DNA of 64,000 nucleotides from Flavobacterium psychrophilum (GCA_945862065.1 CAMAWT010000002.1:124001-188000); one strand, 5' to 3'. Positions 8,280-18,199 are shown, numbered from the stretch's first letter. Notes: generated from the sequence alone by a model not told the origin. Made by a program: numbers and translations.

Positions 8280-10201
8280 TTAATAAATTTTTGAATTAAT
8301 AATTCCAAAACAATACAAATCAATGCAAAAATAATAAACCATTTCCATAATTGATTGTCAATTCTATCAGAATCTAATGTGGTAAAAAAGTTTGATATTC
8401 GATCCACTTTTTCAAAATCATCAAAACAATCAAAATTTGGATTAGAAATATCACTTTCCACTCTATCATAGTTGAAACTTATATTTTCTAATTTTCTATC
8501 TTTGGTGTAAATGGTAAAATTACCCGATTTTTTCGGATTTTCATCAAATGTTATTTTGATTTTGTTATTAAAAACTTGCTGAACTGGAATAAAACTTTCG
8601 ATGTCATTTTTTAAAGAGACAATATGATCTTTTTCAATGGTTGATGATACTATAAATGGCTTTTCATCATTGATAATCAATGATCTAACACCCGTTTTTT
8701 GATTGTTTTGAACCATATTATAAAAAACAGGCACAATCAATGGTGCGTTTTGAAAATTACAGTTTTCTTTATTCAATGCAGCTGTAAAAACATAAACAGA
8801 AGCAATTCCTTTTGGAATAGAAACCAAAAAAGGTGATTGATCGTTAAAATCTAAAGCAGATGAAGCATTGTTTTTTACTTTGAACGATTTTTGAACTGTT
8901 GGATACTGAAAATTAGTTACTTTTTTTTCAAAAACACCACTAAATAATGAATGCGAATATTGAATTGTGGTAACTTTTTTTTCCTCTGAAAGAGATTGGA
9001 TGTATTGAAAATTTCCAAAATTTGACAAAAGTGCATTCCACGATGATAGTTTTGCTTCTGAACTTGGAATTACAATCAAATTGCCACCTTTTCCAACAAA
9101 AGCTTTTAAGTTGGTTTGTAATGATTTCGGTATTTCTTCCAATTCGTTTATTATAATGGCATCTTGTTTTTCAATACTATTATAGTCTAAAGATGAAATT
9201 TCAGCATTTTGAAAATCAAACTCTTTTTCGGTATAAATTCGTTTTAAAAAATTATACTTTTCAGATGAACCAATACTTAATACTTTAGCTTTTTCTGGAT
9301 TTGAAATGGTAAAATAATAGGTATTATCAAAACTAAGACTGTTATCTTCAATACTCACATAGCCATGAAAATCTTCTTTGGGAATTGTGAAATTTATTGT
9401 TTTTGTAGGAGTTTCAAAAGTAATAATTGTTTTGGCTACCAATTCATTTTGATTGTATAGGGCAATTGGAAGCTGTTGATCATCATCGTTATAAGACTTT
9501 AATTTTACAGAAATTTCATAAAAATTCTCTAAGGTTTGATTGATATAAACACTATCTATTGCACTGTTTTTATTTTTTTCTGCCACTAATGGAATGTAAA
9601 AAAAAGATTCGTCTTCTTTATTTTTTAATACTACCGAAGGCAAACCCAAACCATCTGAAATGATCACAATATCTTTGTTAGAAGCCGATTTATGAGCTCT
9701 TATTTTTGCTAATTGCGCTTCTATTTGAAAGGATTTCGAACTGTATTCAAGATTTTGAAGTTCTCTTTGAATCGTTTTAATATCGGTATTCCAAAAATTA
9801 TCTGAACACGTTATTAATGAGAAATTCAAATTCTCTGGCGTATGTTCAAGAAGTTCTTGAACAGCTCTTTTAAACAATTCACCCTGCTTACCTTTGGCCT
9901 GCGTACTATTGGAATTATCCAAAACAATGTACAATTCGTTCATGGCTTTTTTGGAATCTTTTGCTTTAAAAAAAGGTTGTGCAAATCCAATGATTAAGAA
10001 AGTCAAAAGCAATAATCGAGTGGCAAGTAATAAATATTTTTTTATTTTAGAACTTTTTCGAGTTTGAATATCGAGCTCTTTTAGAAATTTAACATTGGTA
10101 AAAAATTCCGTTTTAAATTTTCTTAATTGGAAAAGATGCACCAGAATTGGCACTATTAAAAAAAATAAAAAATATAGAATTTCTGGGTGTTTAAATTGCA
10201 T
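8276..10201 (-). CDS. BatA-like membrane protein with von Willebrand factor A-like region
   Basis: 641 residues. The N-terminal segment (MQFKHPEILYFLFFLIVPILVHL start, two membrane helices within residues about 1-75) is the aerotolerance-regulator (BatA N-terminal) domain. Residues about 88-200 form a VWA-like domain with a MIDAS-type DNSNS. A long soluble part follows, and the protein ends in a membrane helix (about 615-638). Members of this family in Bacteroidota sit near BatA-E genes and are thought to act at the cell envelope. First gene of the four-gene leftward run. The specific role is unknown. Confidence 0.82.
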   Translation of the reverse strand: MQFKHPEILYFLFFLIVPILVHLFQLRKFKTEFFTNVKFLKELDIQTRKSSKIKKYLLLATRLLLLTFLIIGFAQPFFKAKDSKKAMNELYIVLDNSNSTQAKGKQGELFKRAVQELLEHTPENLNFSLITCSDNFWNTDIKTIQRELQNLEYSSKSFQIEAQLAKIRAHKSASNKDIVIISDGLGLPSVVLKNKEDESFFYIPLVAEKNKNSAIDSVYINQTLENFYEISVKLKSYNDDDQQLPIALYNQNELVAKTIITFETPTKTINFTIPKEDFHGYVSIEDNSLSFDNTYYFTISNPEKAKVLSIGSSEKYNFLKRIYTEKEFDFQNAEISSLDYNSIEKQDAIIINELEEIPKSLQTNLKAFVGKGGNLIVIPSSEAKLSSWNALLSNFGNFQYIQSLSEEKKVTTIQYSHSLFSGVFEKKVTNFQYPTVQKSFKVKNNASSALDFNDQSPFLVSIPKGIASVYVFTAALNKENCNFQNAPLIVPVFYNMVQNNQKTGVRSLIINDEKPFIVSSTIEKDHIVSLKNDIESFIPVQQVFNNKIKITFDENPKKSGNFTIYTKDRKLENISFNYDRVESDISNPNFDCFDDFEKVDRISNFFTTLDSDRIDNQLWKWFIIFALICIVLELLIQKFIK

Positions 10202-10308
10202 TTTTACGTTGTTTTCTCCATTAAATGTATAGTAATGAAGTTCACTTTATTATTTGTCAAAAATAGTATTTTTTTAAGCATCATTTAAAACAAATTAAAA
10301 AAAGTGTG

Positions 10309-11394
10309 TTATTTTTCAAAATAAATAGAAAGCAACTTACTCGCAGCAGAAAATGGTGAAATCTTGTCATCAGCTACTAATTTTTTTAGTTCTACTAAAG
10401 ATTCTTTTACCATTGAATGCGAATAAAAGTTCCCTTTTAACTGATCATTTATCGTTTCCATCATCCAAAACTGACTTTGATTTTGTCTATTCGATTCAAA
10501 ATAATTATTATCTTTAACTAGATAAAAATAACGTTCCATCGTATCCCAAATTGCTTCAATCCCATTACTTTCAATGGCGCTACACGTTGAAACTTCTGGT
10601 TGCCATCCTGATTTTTTTGGTGGAAAAAGATGTAAAGCTCTCGAAAATTCTGTTTTGGCTAGTTTGGCTTTATTGATATTGTCACCATCCGCTTTGTTGA
10701 TAACAATGGCATCTGCCATTTCCATAATGCCACGTTTTATTCCTTGAAGTTCATCGCCCGCTCCAGAAATTTTCAAAAGCAAAAAGAAATCAACCATGCT
10801 ATGAACGGCGGTTTCGCTTTGTCCAACGCCTACCGTTTCTATTAAAATAACATCAAACCCTGCCGCTTCACACAATATAATTGCTTCTCGAGTTTTTCTG
10901 GCAACTCCTCCCAAAGTTGCGCCTGAAGCACTTGGTCTGATAAACGCATTTTCGTTTTTAACCAATTCTTCCATTCTAGTTTTATCACCCAAAATACTTC
11001 CATGACTCAAACTCGAACTCGGATCTACGGCTAAAACGGCAACTTTTTTACCTATTGATGTTAAAAAGGTGCCGAATGATTCTATAAAAGTACTTTTTCC
11101 AACACCAGGAACCCCCGTAATTCCTATTCTAACCGATTTGTTTGCAAAAGACAAACAACCCGAAATGACTTCGTTGGCCTTATTTAAATGATCTAAATTA
11201 GTACTCTCAATTAAAGTTATGGCTCTACTTAAAGCCACTTTGTCTTTGTCAATTATTGCATTAATTAACTCATTTGAAGAAGGTTGCATTTTTCTAAAAT
11301 GCGTGATTCTTTCCATAGAAGCTTTACTGAAAATATCAGGAGGTGGAATCCCTTCTTTTTCATGAAGGGTAGATTGTGGTAATTTTTCTTTCAA
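10309..11394 (-). CDS. meaB: Methylmalonyl-CoA mutase-associated GTPase MeaB
   Basis: 361-residue G3E-family GTPase, the chaperone that loads or protects the cobalamin cofactor of methylmalonyl-CoA mutase. Walker A GVPGVGKST lies at residues 94-102. DPSSS and the switch region ETVGVGQSE follow, and NKADGDN is the base-recognition motif. The length fits MeaB/ArgK. It is transcribed away from the MFS gene on the other strand. The mutase genes themselves are not in the window. Confidence 0.93.
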   Translation of the reverse strand: MKEKLPQSTLHEKEGIPPPDIFSKASMERITHFRKMQPSSNELINAIIDKDKVALSRAITLIESTNLDHLNKANEVISGCLSFANKSVRIGITGVPGVGKSTFIESFGTFLTSIGKKVAVLAVDPSSSLSHGSILGDKTRMEELVKNENAFIRPSASGATLGGVARKTREAIILCEAAGFDVILIETVGVGQSETAVHSMVDFFLLLKISGAGDELQGIKRGIMEMADAIVINKADGDNINKAKLAKTEFSRALHLFPPKKSGWQPEVSTCSAIESNGIEAIWDTMERYFYLVKDNNYFESNRQNQSQFWMMETINDQLKGNFYSHSMVKESLVELKKLVADDKISPFSAASKLLSIYFEK

Positions 11395-11511
11395 ATGGAA
11401 AACCTTTGTGTAAAATTACTAAAATTATTGCTTCAAATGAACCTTTTAAAAAAATTAAGTCATCCTTATTCTAAAAAAACACTAATTTTGCTTTTAATAT
11501 TGTTGAAACAA

Positions 11512-12726
11512 ATGACTCCCAAAGAAACTCCTTTTATTGAATCTTCAGAAATAGCTCAAAAAACTGTATTTTCTATTCTTTTCTCAATAAGTTTCGCTCA
11601 TTTATTAAACGATTTAATTCAGTCGATAATTCCTTCTGTTTATCCCATTTTAAAAGAAAGTTATCAGTTGACTTTTTCTCAAATTGGACTCATTACGTTT
11701 GCTTTTCAACTTACGGCATCCATTTTTCAACCGTTTGTAGGTTATTATACAGACAAACATCCGAAACCTTTTTCTCAAATTTTCGGCATGCTTTTTTCAC
11801 TGGCAGGAATTATCGTTTTGTCGTATGCATCTAACTTTTATACCATTGTAATTTCGGTCATGTTGATTGGCACAGGTTCCGCCATATTTCATCCAGAGTC
11901 CGCACGAATATCCAATTTAGCTTCGGGAGGAAAACGCGGATTGGCACAATCTATATTTCAAGTTGGTGGAAATTTCGGCACTGCTTTAGGACCTTTATTA
12001 GTAGCTTTGATTGTCGTTCCAAATTCACAAAAATACCTGCTTTTTTTTGTAATAGCTGCTGTAATTGGACTTGCCATTTTGTCCAAAATTGCTATTTGGT
12101 ACAAACAACATTTATTTCTTAGACAACAAAAAGCAACCGTTTTTTCAGAAAATCATACACTTACAAATAGACAAGTCAACAAAGCCATAATCATTCTATT
12201 GATTGTTATTTTTTCAAAATTCTTTTATACGGCTTGTTTATCAACCTATTATACTTTTTTCATCATAGAAAAATTTCATTTAACGGTTCAAAATGCGCAA
12301 TTTCACATGTTTATTTATCTGATTGCTTATGCACTCGGAACCATTGCTGGCGGACCTTTGGGCGATCGTTTTGGAAGGAAATATATTATTTGGTTTTCAG
12401 TTTTTGGTGCCACTCCCTTTGCCCTTTTGTTACCATACGCCAATCTGTTTTATACAGATGTTTTGATGGTGATTATTGGGGTAATAATTTCGTCAGCCTT
12501 TCCGGCAATTATAGTTTATGCTCAAGAATTATTACCCAAAAAACTGGGAATGATTTCAGGTTTATTTTACGGTTTTGCCTTTGGGATGGGCGCTTTGGGT
12601 TCGGCATTATTAGGAATTTTAGCAGATCACACCTCTGTTTCATATATTTATCAAATTTGTTCCTATTTACCATTAATTGGGATTATCTGTTATTTTCTTC
12701 CCAATCTTAAAAAAGTAAAAGTTTAA
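11512..12726 (+). CDS. MFS transporter, fosmidomycin-resistance (Fsr) type
   Basis: About 404 residues with 12 predicted membrane helices. The loop GPLGDRFGRKYI is the MFS motif A of the second half, and HPESARISNLASGGKRGLAQS is characteristic of the Fsr drug-export branch. The open frame extends upstream to 11395, but the ATG at 11512 (MTPKETPFIE) precedes the first recognised helix, and the upstream extension is an unlikely Leu/Lys-rich peptide overlapping the meaB promoter area. Probable proton-driven exporter; substrate unknown. Confidence 0.85.
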   Translation: MTPKETPFIESSEIAQKTVFSILFSISFAHLLNDLIQSIIPSVYPILKESYQLTFSQIGLITFAFQLTASIFQPFVGYYTDKHPKPFSQIFGMLFSLAGIIVLSYASNFYTIVISVMLIGTGSAIFHPESARISNLASGGKRGLAQSIFQVGGNFGTALGPLLVALIVVPNSQKYLLFFVIAAVIGLAILSKIAIWYKQHLFLRQQKATVFSENHTLTNRQVNKAIIILLIVIFSKFFYTACLSTYYTFFIIEKFHLTVQNAQFHMFIYLIAYALGTIAGGPLGDRFGRKYIIWFSVFGATPFALLLPYANLFYTDVLMVIIGVIISSAFPAIIVYAQELLPKKLGMISGLFYGFAFGMGALGSALLGILADHTSVSYIYQICSYLPLIGIICYFLPNLKKVKV

Positions 12727-12744
12727 TTTTTATTCAAAAAAACT

Positions 12745-14145
12745 ATGACTATTTCAGCTCAAATAATTTTAGAACTTGAAAACTGTATCGGAAAAGAATA
12801 TGTTTTTACTGACATAGAAACAAGAAACACTTACGGTCATGACGAAACCGAAGATTATGTTTTTCCGCCAAGTGTAGTTTTGAAACCAGCAAATACAGCC
12901 GAAATTGCTGAAATAATGAAAATAGCCAACGCACATAAAATTTGGGTTACACCCATTGGTGGCAGAACTGGTTTGAGTGGTGGCGCTTTGGCTATCAAAG
13001 AAGGAATCGGACTTTCATTGGAACGATTGAATAAAATAATAGAAATTGACGAACAAAATTTACAAGTAATAACTGAACCCGCTGTAATCACGCAAGTGCT
13101 TCGGGAGGCTGTTGCCGAAAAAGGGTTGTTTTATCCACCCGACCCAAGTAGTCAAGGTAGTTGTTGGATTGGTGGAAATGTAGCCGAAAACGCCGGTGGC
13201 GCAAGAGCTGTAAAATATGGCGTTACCAAAGATTATGTGTTAAATTTAGAAGTTGTGTTACCAACGGGTGAAATTATCTGGACCGGTGCCAATACATTAA
13301 AAAACACCACAGGTTATAACCTTACGCAATTAATGGTGGGTAGCGAAGGTACACTGGGAATTATCACAAAAATTGTGATGAAATTGTTGCCAAAAAACGC
13401 ACATAATGTCTTGATGTTGGTGCCTTTTTATGAAGCAAAAGAAGCATGCGAAGCAGTATCGGCTATTTTTAGAGCAGGAATAGTGCCGAGCGCCTTGGAA
13501 TTTATGGAACGCGATGCAATTGATTGGACATTGAAATTTATACACGATTTGAATGTTCAGGTCAAAGACGAAGTGCAAGCGCATTTGTTGATTGAGGTGG
13601 ACGGAAATTATCCGGATGTGTTGTTTGCTGAAGCAGAAAAAATAATGTCGGTAGTAGAACAATTTAAAATTGATGAAGTGTTGTTTGCCGATACAGAAAT
13701 TCAAAAAAATGCCCTTTGGAAAATGCGAAGAAGTGTTGCTGAGGCTGTAAAAGCGAATTCAATATATAAAGAAGAAGACACAGTCGTGCCAAGATATGAA
13801 TTACCTAAATTGCTGGAAGGAATCAAAAGAATTGGTGCAAAATATGGTTTTAAATCGGTTTGTTATGGTCATGCCGGAGATGGAAATTTGCATGTAAATA
13901 TCATTAAAGGCGAAATGACAGATGCCAACTGGAATACCGAAGTCACAAAAGGAATTAGAGAAATTTTTGAATTGACCATATCTTTAAAAGGCACACTATC
14001 TGGAGAACACGGCATTGGATATGTACAAAAAAACTATATGGACATTGCTTTCCCGAAGGTTCAATTGGAGTTGATGCGGAATATAAAAACGGTTTTTGAC
14101 CCAAATGGGATTTTAAATCCTTGTAAAATTTTCCCCGATTCGTAA
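12745..14145 (+). CDS. FAD-linked oxidase, glycolate/D-lactate dehydrogenase type (GlcD-like)
   Basis: 466 residues. An N-terminal PCMH-type FAD domain (residues about 40-220) contains PIGGRTGLSGGA and GNVAENAGGARAVKYGVT, both flavin-binding loops. The C-terminal FAD-oxidase domain contains CYGHAGDGNLHVNI and SGEHGIGYVQK, with the His residues that bind metal and substrate. Oxidises a 2-hydroxy acid such as glycolate or D-lactate. Starts 18 bp after the MFS gene, so probably co-transcribed. The exact substrate cannot be read from sequence. Confidence 0.9.
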   Translation: MTISAQIILELENCIGKEYVFTDIETRNTYGHDETEDYVFPPSVVLKPANTAEIAEIMKIANAHKIWVTPIGGRTGLSGGALAIKEGIGLSLERLNKIIEIDEQNLQVITEPAVITQVLREAVAEKGLFYPPDPSSQGSCWIGGNVAENAGGARAVKYGVTKDYVLNLEVVLPTGEIIWTGANTLKNTTGYNLTQLMVGSEGTLGIITKIVMKLLPKNAHNVLMLVPFYEAKEACEAVSAIFRAGIVPSALEFMERDAIDWTLKFIHDLNVQVKDEVQAHLLIEVDGNYPDVLFAEAEKIMSVVEQFKIDEVLFADTEIQKNALWKMRRSVAEAVKANSIYKEEDTVVPRYELPKLLEGIKRIGAKYGFKSVCYGHAGDGNLHVNIIKGEMTDANWNTEVTKGIREIFELTISLKGTLSGEHGIGYVQKNYMDIAFPKVQLELMRNIKTVFDPNGILNPCKIFPDS

Positions 14146-14302
14146 AATTTATGTTCGGTTTTAGGGTTTCACGATCTGGTTATTACGCAAAGAGGCACAA
14201 AGCAAACACAGAGTTCCACAAAGGTTTTTTAATCAAACAAACCTCAAAAACTTTATAAACCTCACTAAACCTCATAAATTAAATAACCCAAATACCCTTA
14301 CA

Positions 14303-14413
14303 TTAATCTCTTTTTGGGGTATTTTTTTTATCTCGTTTGTCTGCTTTTTTTTCTTTGGCCGTTTTGAGAGGTTCTTTCTTTACGGTTTTTTTGGTGTCTT
14401 GACTTTTTGCCAT
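14303..14413 (-). CDS. Small very basic protein (36 aa)
   Basis: A 36-codon frame starting MAKSQDTKKTVKKEP and ending KRD, with about 40% Lys+Arg. It is the only open frame in a 660-bp gap. I recall very similar short Lys-rich proteins beginning MAKSQ in Flavobacteriaceae, which raises it above a chance frame, but I cannot check this here. A nucleic-acid or ribosome association would fit the charge (inference). Confidence 0.5.
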   Translation of the reverse strand: MAKSQDTKKTVKKEPLKTAKEKKADKRDKKNTPKRD

Positions 14414-14499
14414 TTTATTTGAATTTTATAATTGTAAATGTAGTCTATTGAAATTTGTAAACGACTTTTGAAATGTTAAAATTCGCAATTCGTCTTTCT

Positions 14500-14638
14500 C
14501 GCCCAGACAGAAGTGGCAGCCTTGAGGAGGCGGGTGCTATTTTTTCTTGGTACAAAAAAGCGACCGCAGGAAGCTCTTTTTGTGCCAAGAAAAAAAGCAC
14601 CCGGCCCGAAAGCTAGAACGGATGGCTGGAAATAGCGC
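14500..14638. repeat. Long palindromic intergenic element P2
   Basis: Left arm (14532-14561) contains GGGTGCT, a T-run, CTTGG and ACAAAAA. The right arm (14573-14602) mirrors it with TTTTTGT, CCAAG, an A-run and AGCACCC. About 30-bp arms with a loop near 11 bp. Same design as P3 near 25.1 kb. Confidence 0.75.
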
Positions 14639-14715
14639 CTAAAAAAAATTATATGACAATGACTTTCAATGAGTTATATTTCATTAACAAATCGTTGTGA
14701 AGTTGTTATACAATT

Positions 14716-14732
14716 TTGGCACGAGGTTTGGA
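14716..14732 (+). promoter_or_regulatory. Sigma-54-like (-24/-12) promoter
   Basis: TTGGCACG, four bases, then TTGGA. The -24 GG and the -12 dinucleotide are 12 bp apart, and the only departure from TGGCACG-N4-TTGCA is G for C in the -12 element. It lies 80 bp before the start codon of the secreted repeat protein. No enhancer-binding site was identified. Confidence 0.55.
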
Positions 14733-14811
14733 ATGTATCTTATATCAAAAGAAATTTTGATCGAGGAAACTGAAAATCGAAAGAGTAAGTAAATGCTTAA
14801 ATCTATGAATT

Positions 14812-15375
14812 ATGAAAAAAAGTATCTTATTAGTAGCTAGCATTTTACTGTTGGGAAGTGTAGCGAACGCATCTGAAAGAGTTTTGAAAACAGATGAAAG
14901 AAGAGGGACATTTGATTTGGATGAGCCAATTTCATTTGAAGAACGCGGGGTTTCGTTTTATATTTTTTCCGACGGAACGTTTGATTTTAATACTCAAAAC
15001 AGTTCAACAGGTGGCATGTATTTCAAAGAATCTGGTAGAAGAAGCGTTGAAGCTGACAGAAAATGCCCTGTAATTCAGGGTGTTGTAATTGAACAAGATG
15101 CTTTTGGAAGAATTAGAAGGATTGGAAATGCATTTGTAAATTATGATGCTTTTGATAGAGTTTCAAGAATTGGAAGCGTTTTCATAAAATATAGAAGAGG
15201 ATTACTCACTCATGTTGGTGGTTTGCAATTGATTTATGACCGAAGAGGCAACCTTGTTGATATGATTGGTATGGTAAAAGGAAGAGGTTTTCAAGGGTAT
15301 GGCAGTTATGCAAATTATGAACCGAACAGAGGGGATTATTATTACAAAAAAGATGAAAATACTACAAAAAAATAG
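14812..15375 (+). CDS. Secreted protein with internal Arg-Ile-Gly repeats, unknown function
   Basis: 187 residues with a signal peptide (residues 1-20, cleavage after ANA). The middle contains an imperfect repeat of about 17 residues (FGRIRRIGNAFVNYDA, then FDRVSRIGSVFIKYRR, then a decayed third copy LTHVGGLQLIYDRR), which suggests a small beta-repeat fold. The C-terminus is Tyr/Gly-rich. Single-gene unit between a sigma-54-like promoter and a strong terminator, so its expression is probably specially controlled. I do not recognise the family. Confidence 0.8.
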   Translation: MKKSILLVASILLLGSVANASERVLKTDERRGTFDLDEPISFEERGVSFYIFSDGTFDFNTQNSSTGGMYFKESGRRSVEADRKCPVIQGVVIEQDAFGRIRRIGNAFVNYDAFDRVSRIGSVFIKYRRGLLTHVGGLQLIYDRRGNLVDMIGMVKGRGFQGYGSYANYEPNRGDYYYKKDENTTKK

Positions 15376-15401
15376 AAAATAGTTTGGTTGATTATTTTGT
15401 G

Positions 15402-15440
15402 AAATCTCGAGGAGCTTTATTGCGAATCGAGATTTTTTTT
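15402..15440 (+). terminator. Hairpin terminator
   Basis: AAATCTCGA and TCGAGATTT form a perfect stem followed by eight Ts. It ends at the last codon of the convergent flippase gene. Confidence 0.8.
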
Positions 15441-16902
15441 ATGCTAATTTGAATCGTTTTAAGATGGATAATGTAACTCTGTTGAAGTCTTGAGAAATGT
15501 TGCATTTGTAGTTAGAAATGATGTAAAAAAGAGTTATTAAAATTGATTTTAGTGCAATGTTTATGATGGGATGAAAATTAAAATCCCAAAAGTAAAAAAG
15601 CAAGAAACAAACGATTAATATTCCAAATGAATGAACGGTTTTGATGGTAAACGGATTCAAATTCATCTTGACAATTACATAAAATAACTTAATAGTGTTG
15701 TATATAATAATGGTTAGTAAAGTTGCAAAAGCTGCGCCTTCTATTCCATATAACGGAATGAAAATCATGTTGAGCACGATCATTAAAACAACTGTAAAGA
15801 GTCCGAAAAGCAGCACCGTTCTGTAATATTTTGTATTAACAATTATAGAATTATTATTACCTAAAAGCACATCATAAAACTTGGATAAACCAATCATAAA
15901 AACTACCGATATGCCACTTCTATAATCGGGTATAAAAAAATACAATTCTTTGATGTTTAGAAAAATCAACATCATGATAAAACCCCCAATAATTTGAAGA
16001 TTAATGGCGCTTTTTTTGTACAAATCGTTGAGTTCGGCCATTTTATTTTCGATCATAAACTTGGCAGTAATGGGCGCAACAATTTGAGTCATGGCACGAC
16101 TTGGCACCGCTATAACTGTCGAAATAAAAATAGCAACAGCATACAAACTATTATTACTAACGGGAAGATAATGAGCTATCATCACTTTGTCAAAATCAAT
16201 TAGCATTACGGCCACACCACCAGAAACTATAATAAAAAAAGAATATTGAATGAGTTCTTTAAAATTATCTGGAACAACCAATTTAAACACGGGTATTTTG
16301 ATAGAAAAGGCATAGAAACACATGGCTATAAGTTGAAGAAAATAGGCAGCCACTAGACTATAGATGAAAGTTGATTTTGAAATTACATCAAAATGAACAA
16401 GCAGCAAAAGCACCGTAACTAATAGTCTTACAGATACTTCACTAATGAAATTACCAATGACTGATTGCATGTGTACTTTCACCCAAGCATAAAATAATTC
16501 GAAATAAGCCATAAACAAACCAACAACCGGAATGATCCAAAAGAAGGGTTTCAGGATGGGATTTTCTTGTATCCAAATAGTTGAAATGGGTTGGTAAAAA
16601 ATGAAAAACAGAATCCCAACAGGCACCATTAAAATCAGAGGGAAAAACAACATAAAAGTAAGAAACTCATCTCTTTCTTTTTGTGTTTTGTAATGTGAAA
16701 AGAATCGAATCAACGTGTTTTGCGCACCAAAAGCTAGAATGGGCATCATGATTGCGGCAAACGATAGCAGGGTAGTTACAATTCCGTAATGATCTTTTTC
16801 TAAAATATGAGTGTATAAAAAAAGGGCATTGATTGCGCCAATACCAAATCCGAAGAACGTAATGATGGTGTTTTTGATGGATTGATTTTGAACTATTCCC
16901 AT
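15439..16902 (-). CDS. Polysaccharide flippase (Wzx/MVF-like)
   Basis: 487 residues and about 12-14 membrane helices, in the oligosaccharide-flippase group of the MOP superfamily. Probably moves a lipid-linked sugar across the inner membrane. The frame is open to 16974, but the ATG at 16902 (MGIVQNQSIKNTI) starts just before the first helix and leaves a 4-bp gap after the glycosyltransferase gene, while the longer version would overlap it. Third gene of the leftward envelope-sugar block. Confidence 0.85.
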   Translation of the reverse strand: MGIVQNQSIKNTIITFFGFGIGAINALFLYTHILEKDHYGIVTTLLSFAAIMMPILAFGAQNTLIRFFSHYKTQKERDEFLTFMLFFPLILMVPVGILFFIFYQPISTIWIQENPILKPFFWIIPVVGLFMAYFELFYAWVKVHMQSVIGNFISEVSVRLLVTVLLLLVHFDVISKSTFIYSLVAAYFLQLIAMCFYAFSIKIPVFKLVVPDNFKELIQYSFFIIVSGGVAVMLIDFDKVMIAHYLPVSNNSLYAVAIFISTVIAVPSRAMTQIVAPITAKFMIENKMAELNDLYKKSAINLQIIGGFIMMLIFLNIKELYFFIPDYRSGISVVFMIGLSKFYDVLLGNNNSIIVNTKYYRTVLLFGLFTVVLMIVLNMIFIPLYGIEGAAFATLLTIIIYNTIKLFYVIVKMNLNPFTIKTVHSFGILIVCFLLFYFWDFNFHPIINIALKSILITLFYIISNYKCNISQDFNRVTLSILKRFKLA

Positions 16903-16906
16903 TTTG

Positions 16907-18196
16907 TTAAAATTTATAAACCAATTGTGACAATTGTTGTGTGAGATTTTTACGAGAATATTGTTGAAGCCCAACTGGAAAAACAGCTAATTTTTGTTCT
17001 AAAAACAAATTATAATAGGCCATTATTTGTTTTTTTAATGCCTCTTTTTGATGGTATAAAAAGAAAGTTCCTGTATTTGTTTCTATAAGAATTTCAGCAA
17101 AATCGGAACCTTCAGGACCCAAAGCTAAAATAGGTCTTTCAGTAACCATGTATTCAAATAATTTCCCCGGAATAATACTTTGAGTATCTTTGGAATCAAT
17201 TTCAATCAATAATAAAACTTGTGACTTTCGTTGGTGTTCTAAAGCTATTTGATGCGAAACGTAGCCTAAGTTAGTAAGATAATCATTCAACCCATAATCA
17301 GCTATAGATTGCAACACTTCTTGACTTACAGCTCCCATTAATTTTAATTCAAAATGATATTTAAAATCGGGGATTTCTGCAAGTAATTCAGCAAGTGACT
17401 CCCACAAAATAGTCGGATTTCTTTCGGATAACAACGAACCAATATGTGCCAAAGAAAAGGTTTCATCCAACGACTGTTTCGCTACCTTTTCTACATCATA
17501 TCCATTTGTGATGACCTCAATCGGTTTATCAGTCAAACTTTCAAATTCTTTTTTGGTTGTTTTACTCGTTACAATAATGGTATCGGCAGTATTTAAAACT
17601 TTCGACTCTAATGTTTTATGTTTTTTATTCGCGAAAGCAGACAATTTCAAGGCTTTATGATAACCAATTGTTGTCCATGGATCTCGAAAATCAGCCAACC
17701 AATGTATATTCAAATCGTGCTTTAATTGCAATCCAATTAAATGAAGTGAATGCGGTGGTCCCGAAGTTACAATCGTATCTATTTGATTCTCTTCAATATA
17801 TTTTTTTAAAAAAGTTACCGATGGTTTTACCCATAAAAAACGGGCATCTGGGATAAAAATATTTCCTCTCACCCAAAGCAGGACGCGCTCCAAAAGAGAT
17901 TGTTTTTTTTTATTTGGGATAATTCCCGAACTTATTTTTTTGGTTTTATTTTTAGAAAAAAAAGCGGCCAGTTGATAGGGCTCAAAAATGGGTTGTTTGA
18001 TAATGATTGCTTTGCTAGACACTTCACTTTGTAACCCTTCATCTACAATTGGATACGTAGGATTTTGAGGTACATATACATGTGGCTCAATAGTAAAATC
18101 GGGTAAATATTTTACAAACTTCAACCATCGCTGCACACCAGGACCACCTGCTGGAGGCCAATAATACGTGATGATTAAGAGTTTTTTAGGGTTCAT
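16907..18196 (-). CDS. Glycosyltransferase, GT4-like (GT-B fold)
   Basis: 429 residues. The N-terminal YYWPPAGGPGVQRWLKF is the Gly-rich acceptor-side loop of GT-B glycosyltransferases. The C-terminal half has SIIPGKLFEYMVTERPILALGPEGSD, containing the conserved E of the donor-binding EX7E region. Cytoplasmic, probably membrane-associated. Lies between the YfhO-like and flippase genes with gaps of only a few bases, so it likely adds a sugar to an envelope glycan. Donor and acceptor unknown. Confidence 0.85.
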   Translation of the reverse strand: MNPKKLLIITYYWPPAGGPGVQRWLKFVKYLPDFTIEPHVYVPQNPTYPIVDEGLQSEVSSKAIIIKQPIFEPYQLAAFFSKNKTKKISSGIIPNKKKQSLLERVLLWVRGNIFIPDARFLWVKPSVTFLKKYIEENQIDTIVTSGPPHSLHLIGLQLKHDLNIHWLADFRDPWTTIGYHKALKLSAFANKKHKTLESKVLNTADTIIVTSKTTKKEFESLTDKPIEVITNGYDVEKVAKQSLDETFSLAHIGSLLSERNPTILWESLAELLAEIPDFKYHFELKLMGAVSQEVLQSIADYGLNDYLTNLGYVSHQIALEHQRKSQVLLLIEIDSKDTQSIIPGKLFEYMVTERPILALGPEGSDFAEILIETNTGTFFLYHQKEALKKQIMAYYNLFLEQKLAVFPVGLQQYSRKNLTQQLSQLVYKF

Positions 18197-18199
18197 TAA

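Noticed and set aside
11395..11511. N-terminal extension of the MFS gene
   Set aside because: A Leu/Lys-rich 39-codon stretch overlapping the meaB upstream region; the ATG at 11512 suits the first helix.
12234..12710. Open frame of 158 codons overlapping the MFS gene
   Set aside because: Cys/Phe/Trp-rich translation typical of an out-of-frame reading of a membrane-protein gene.
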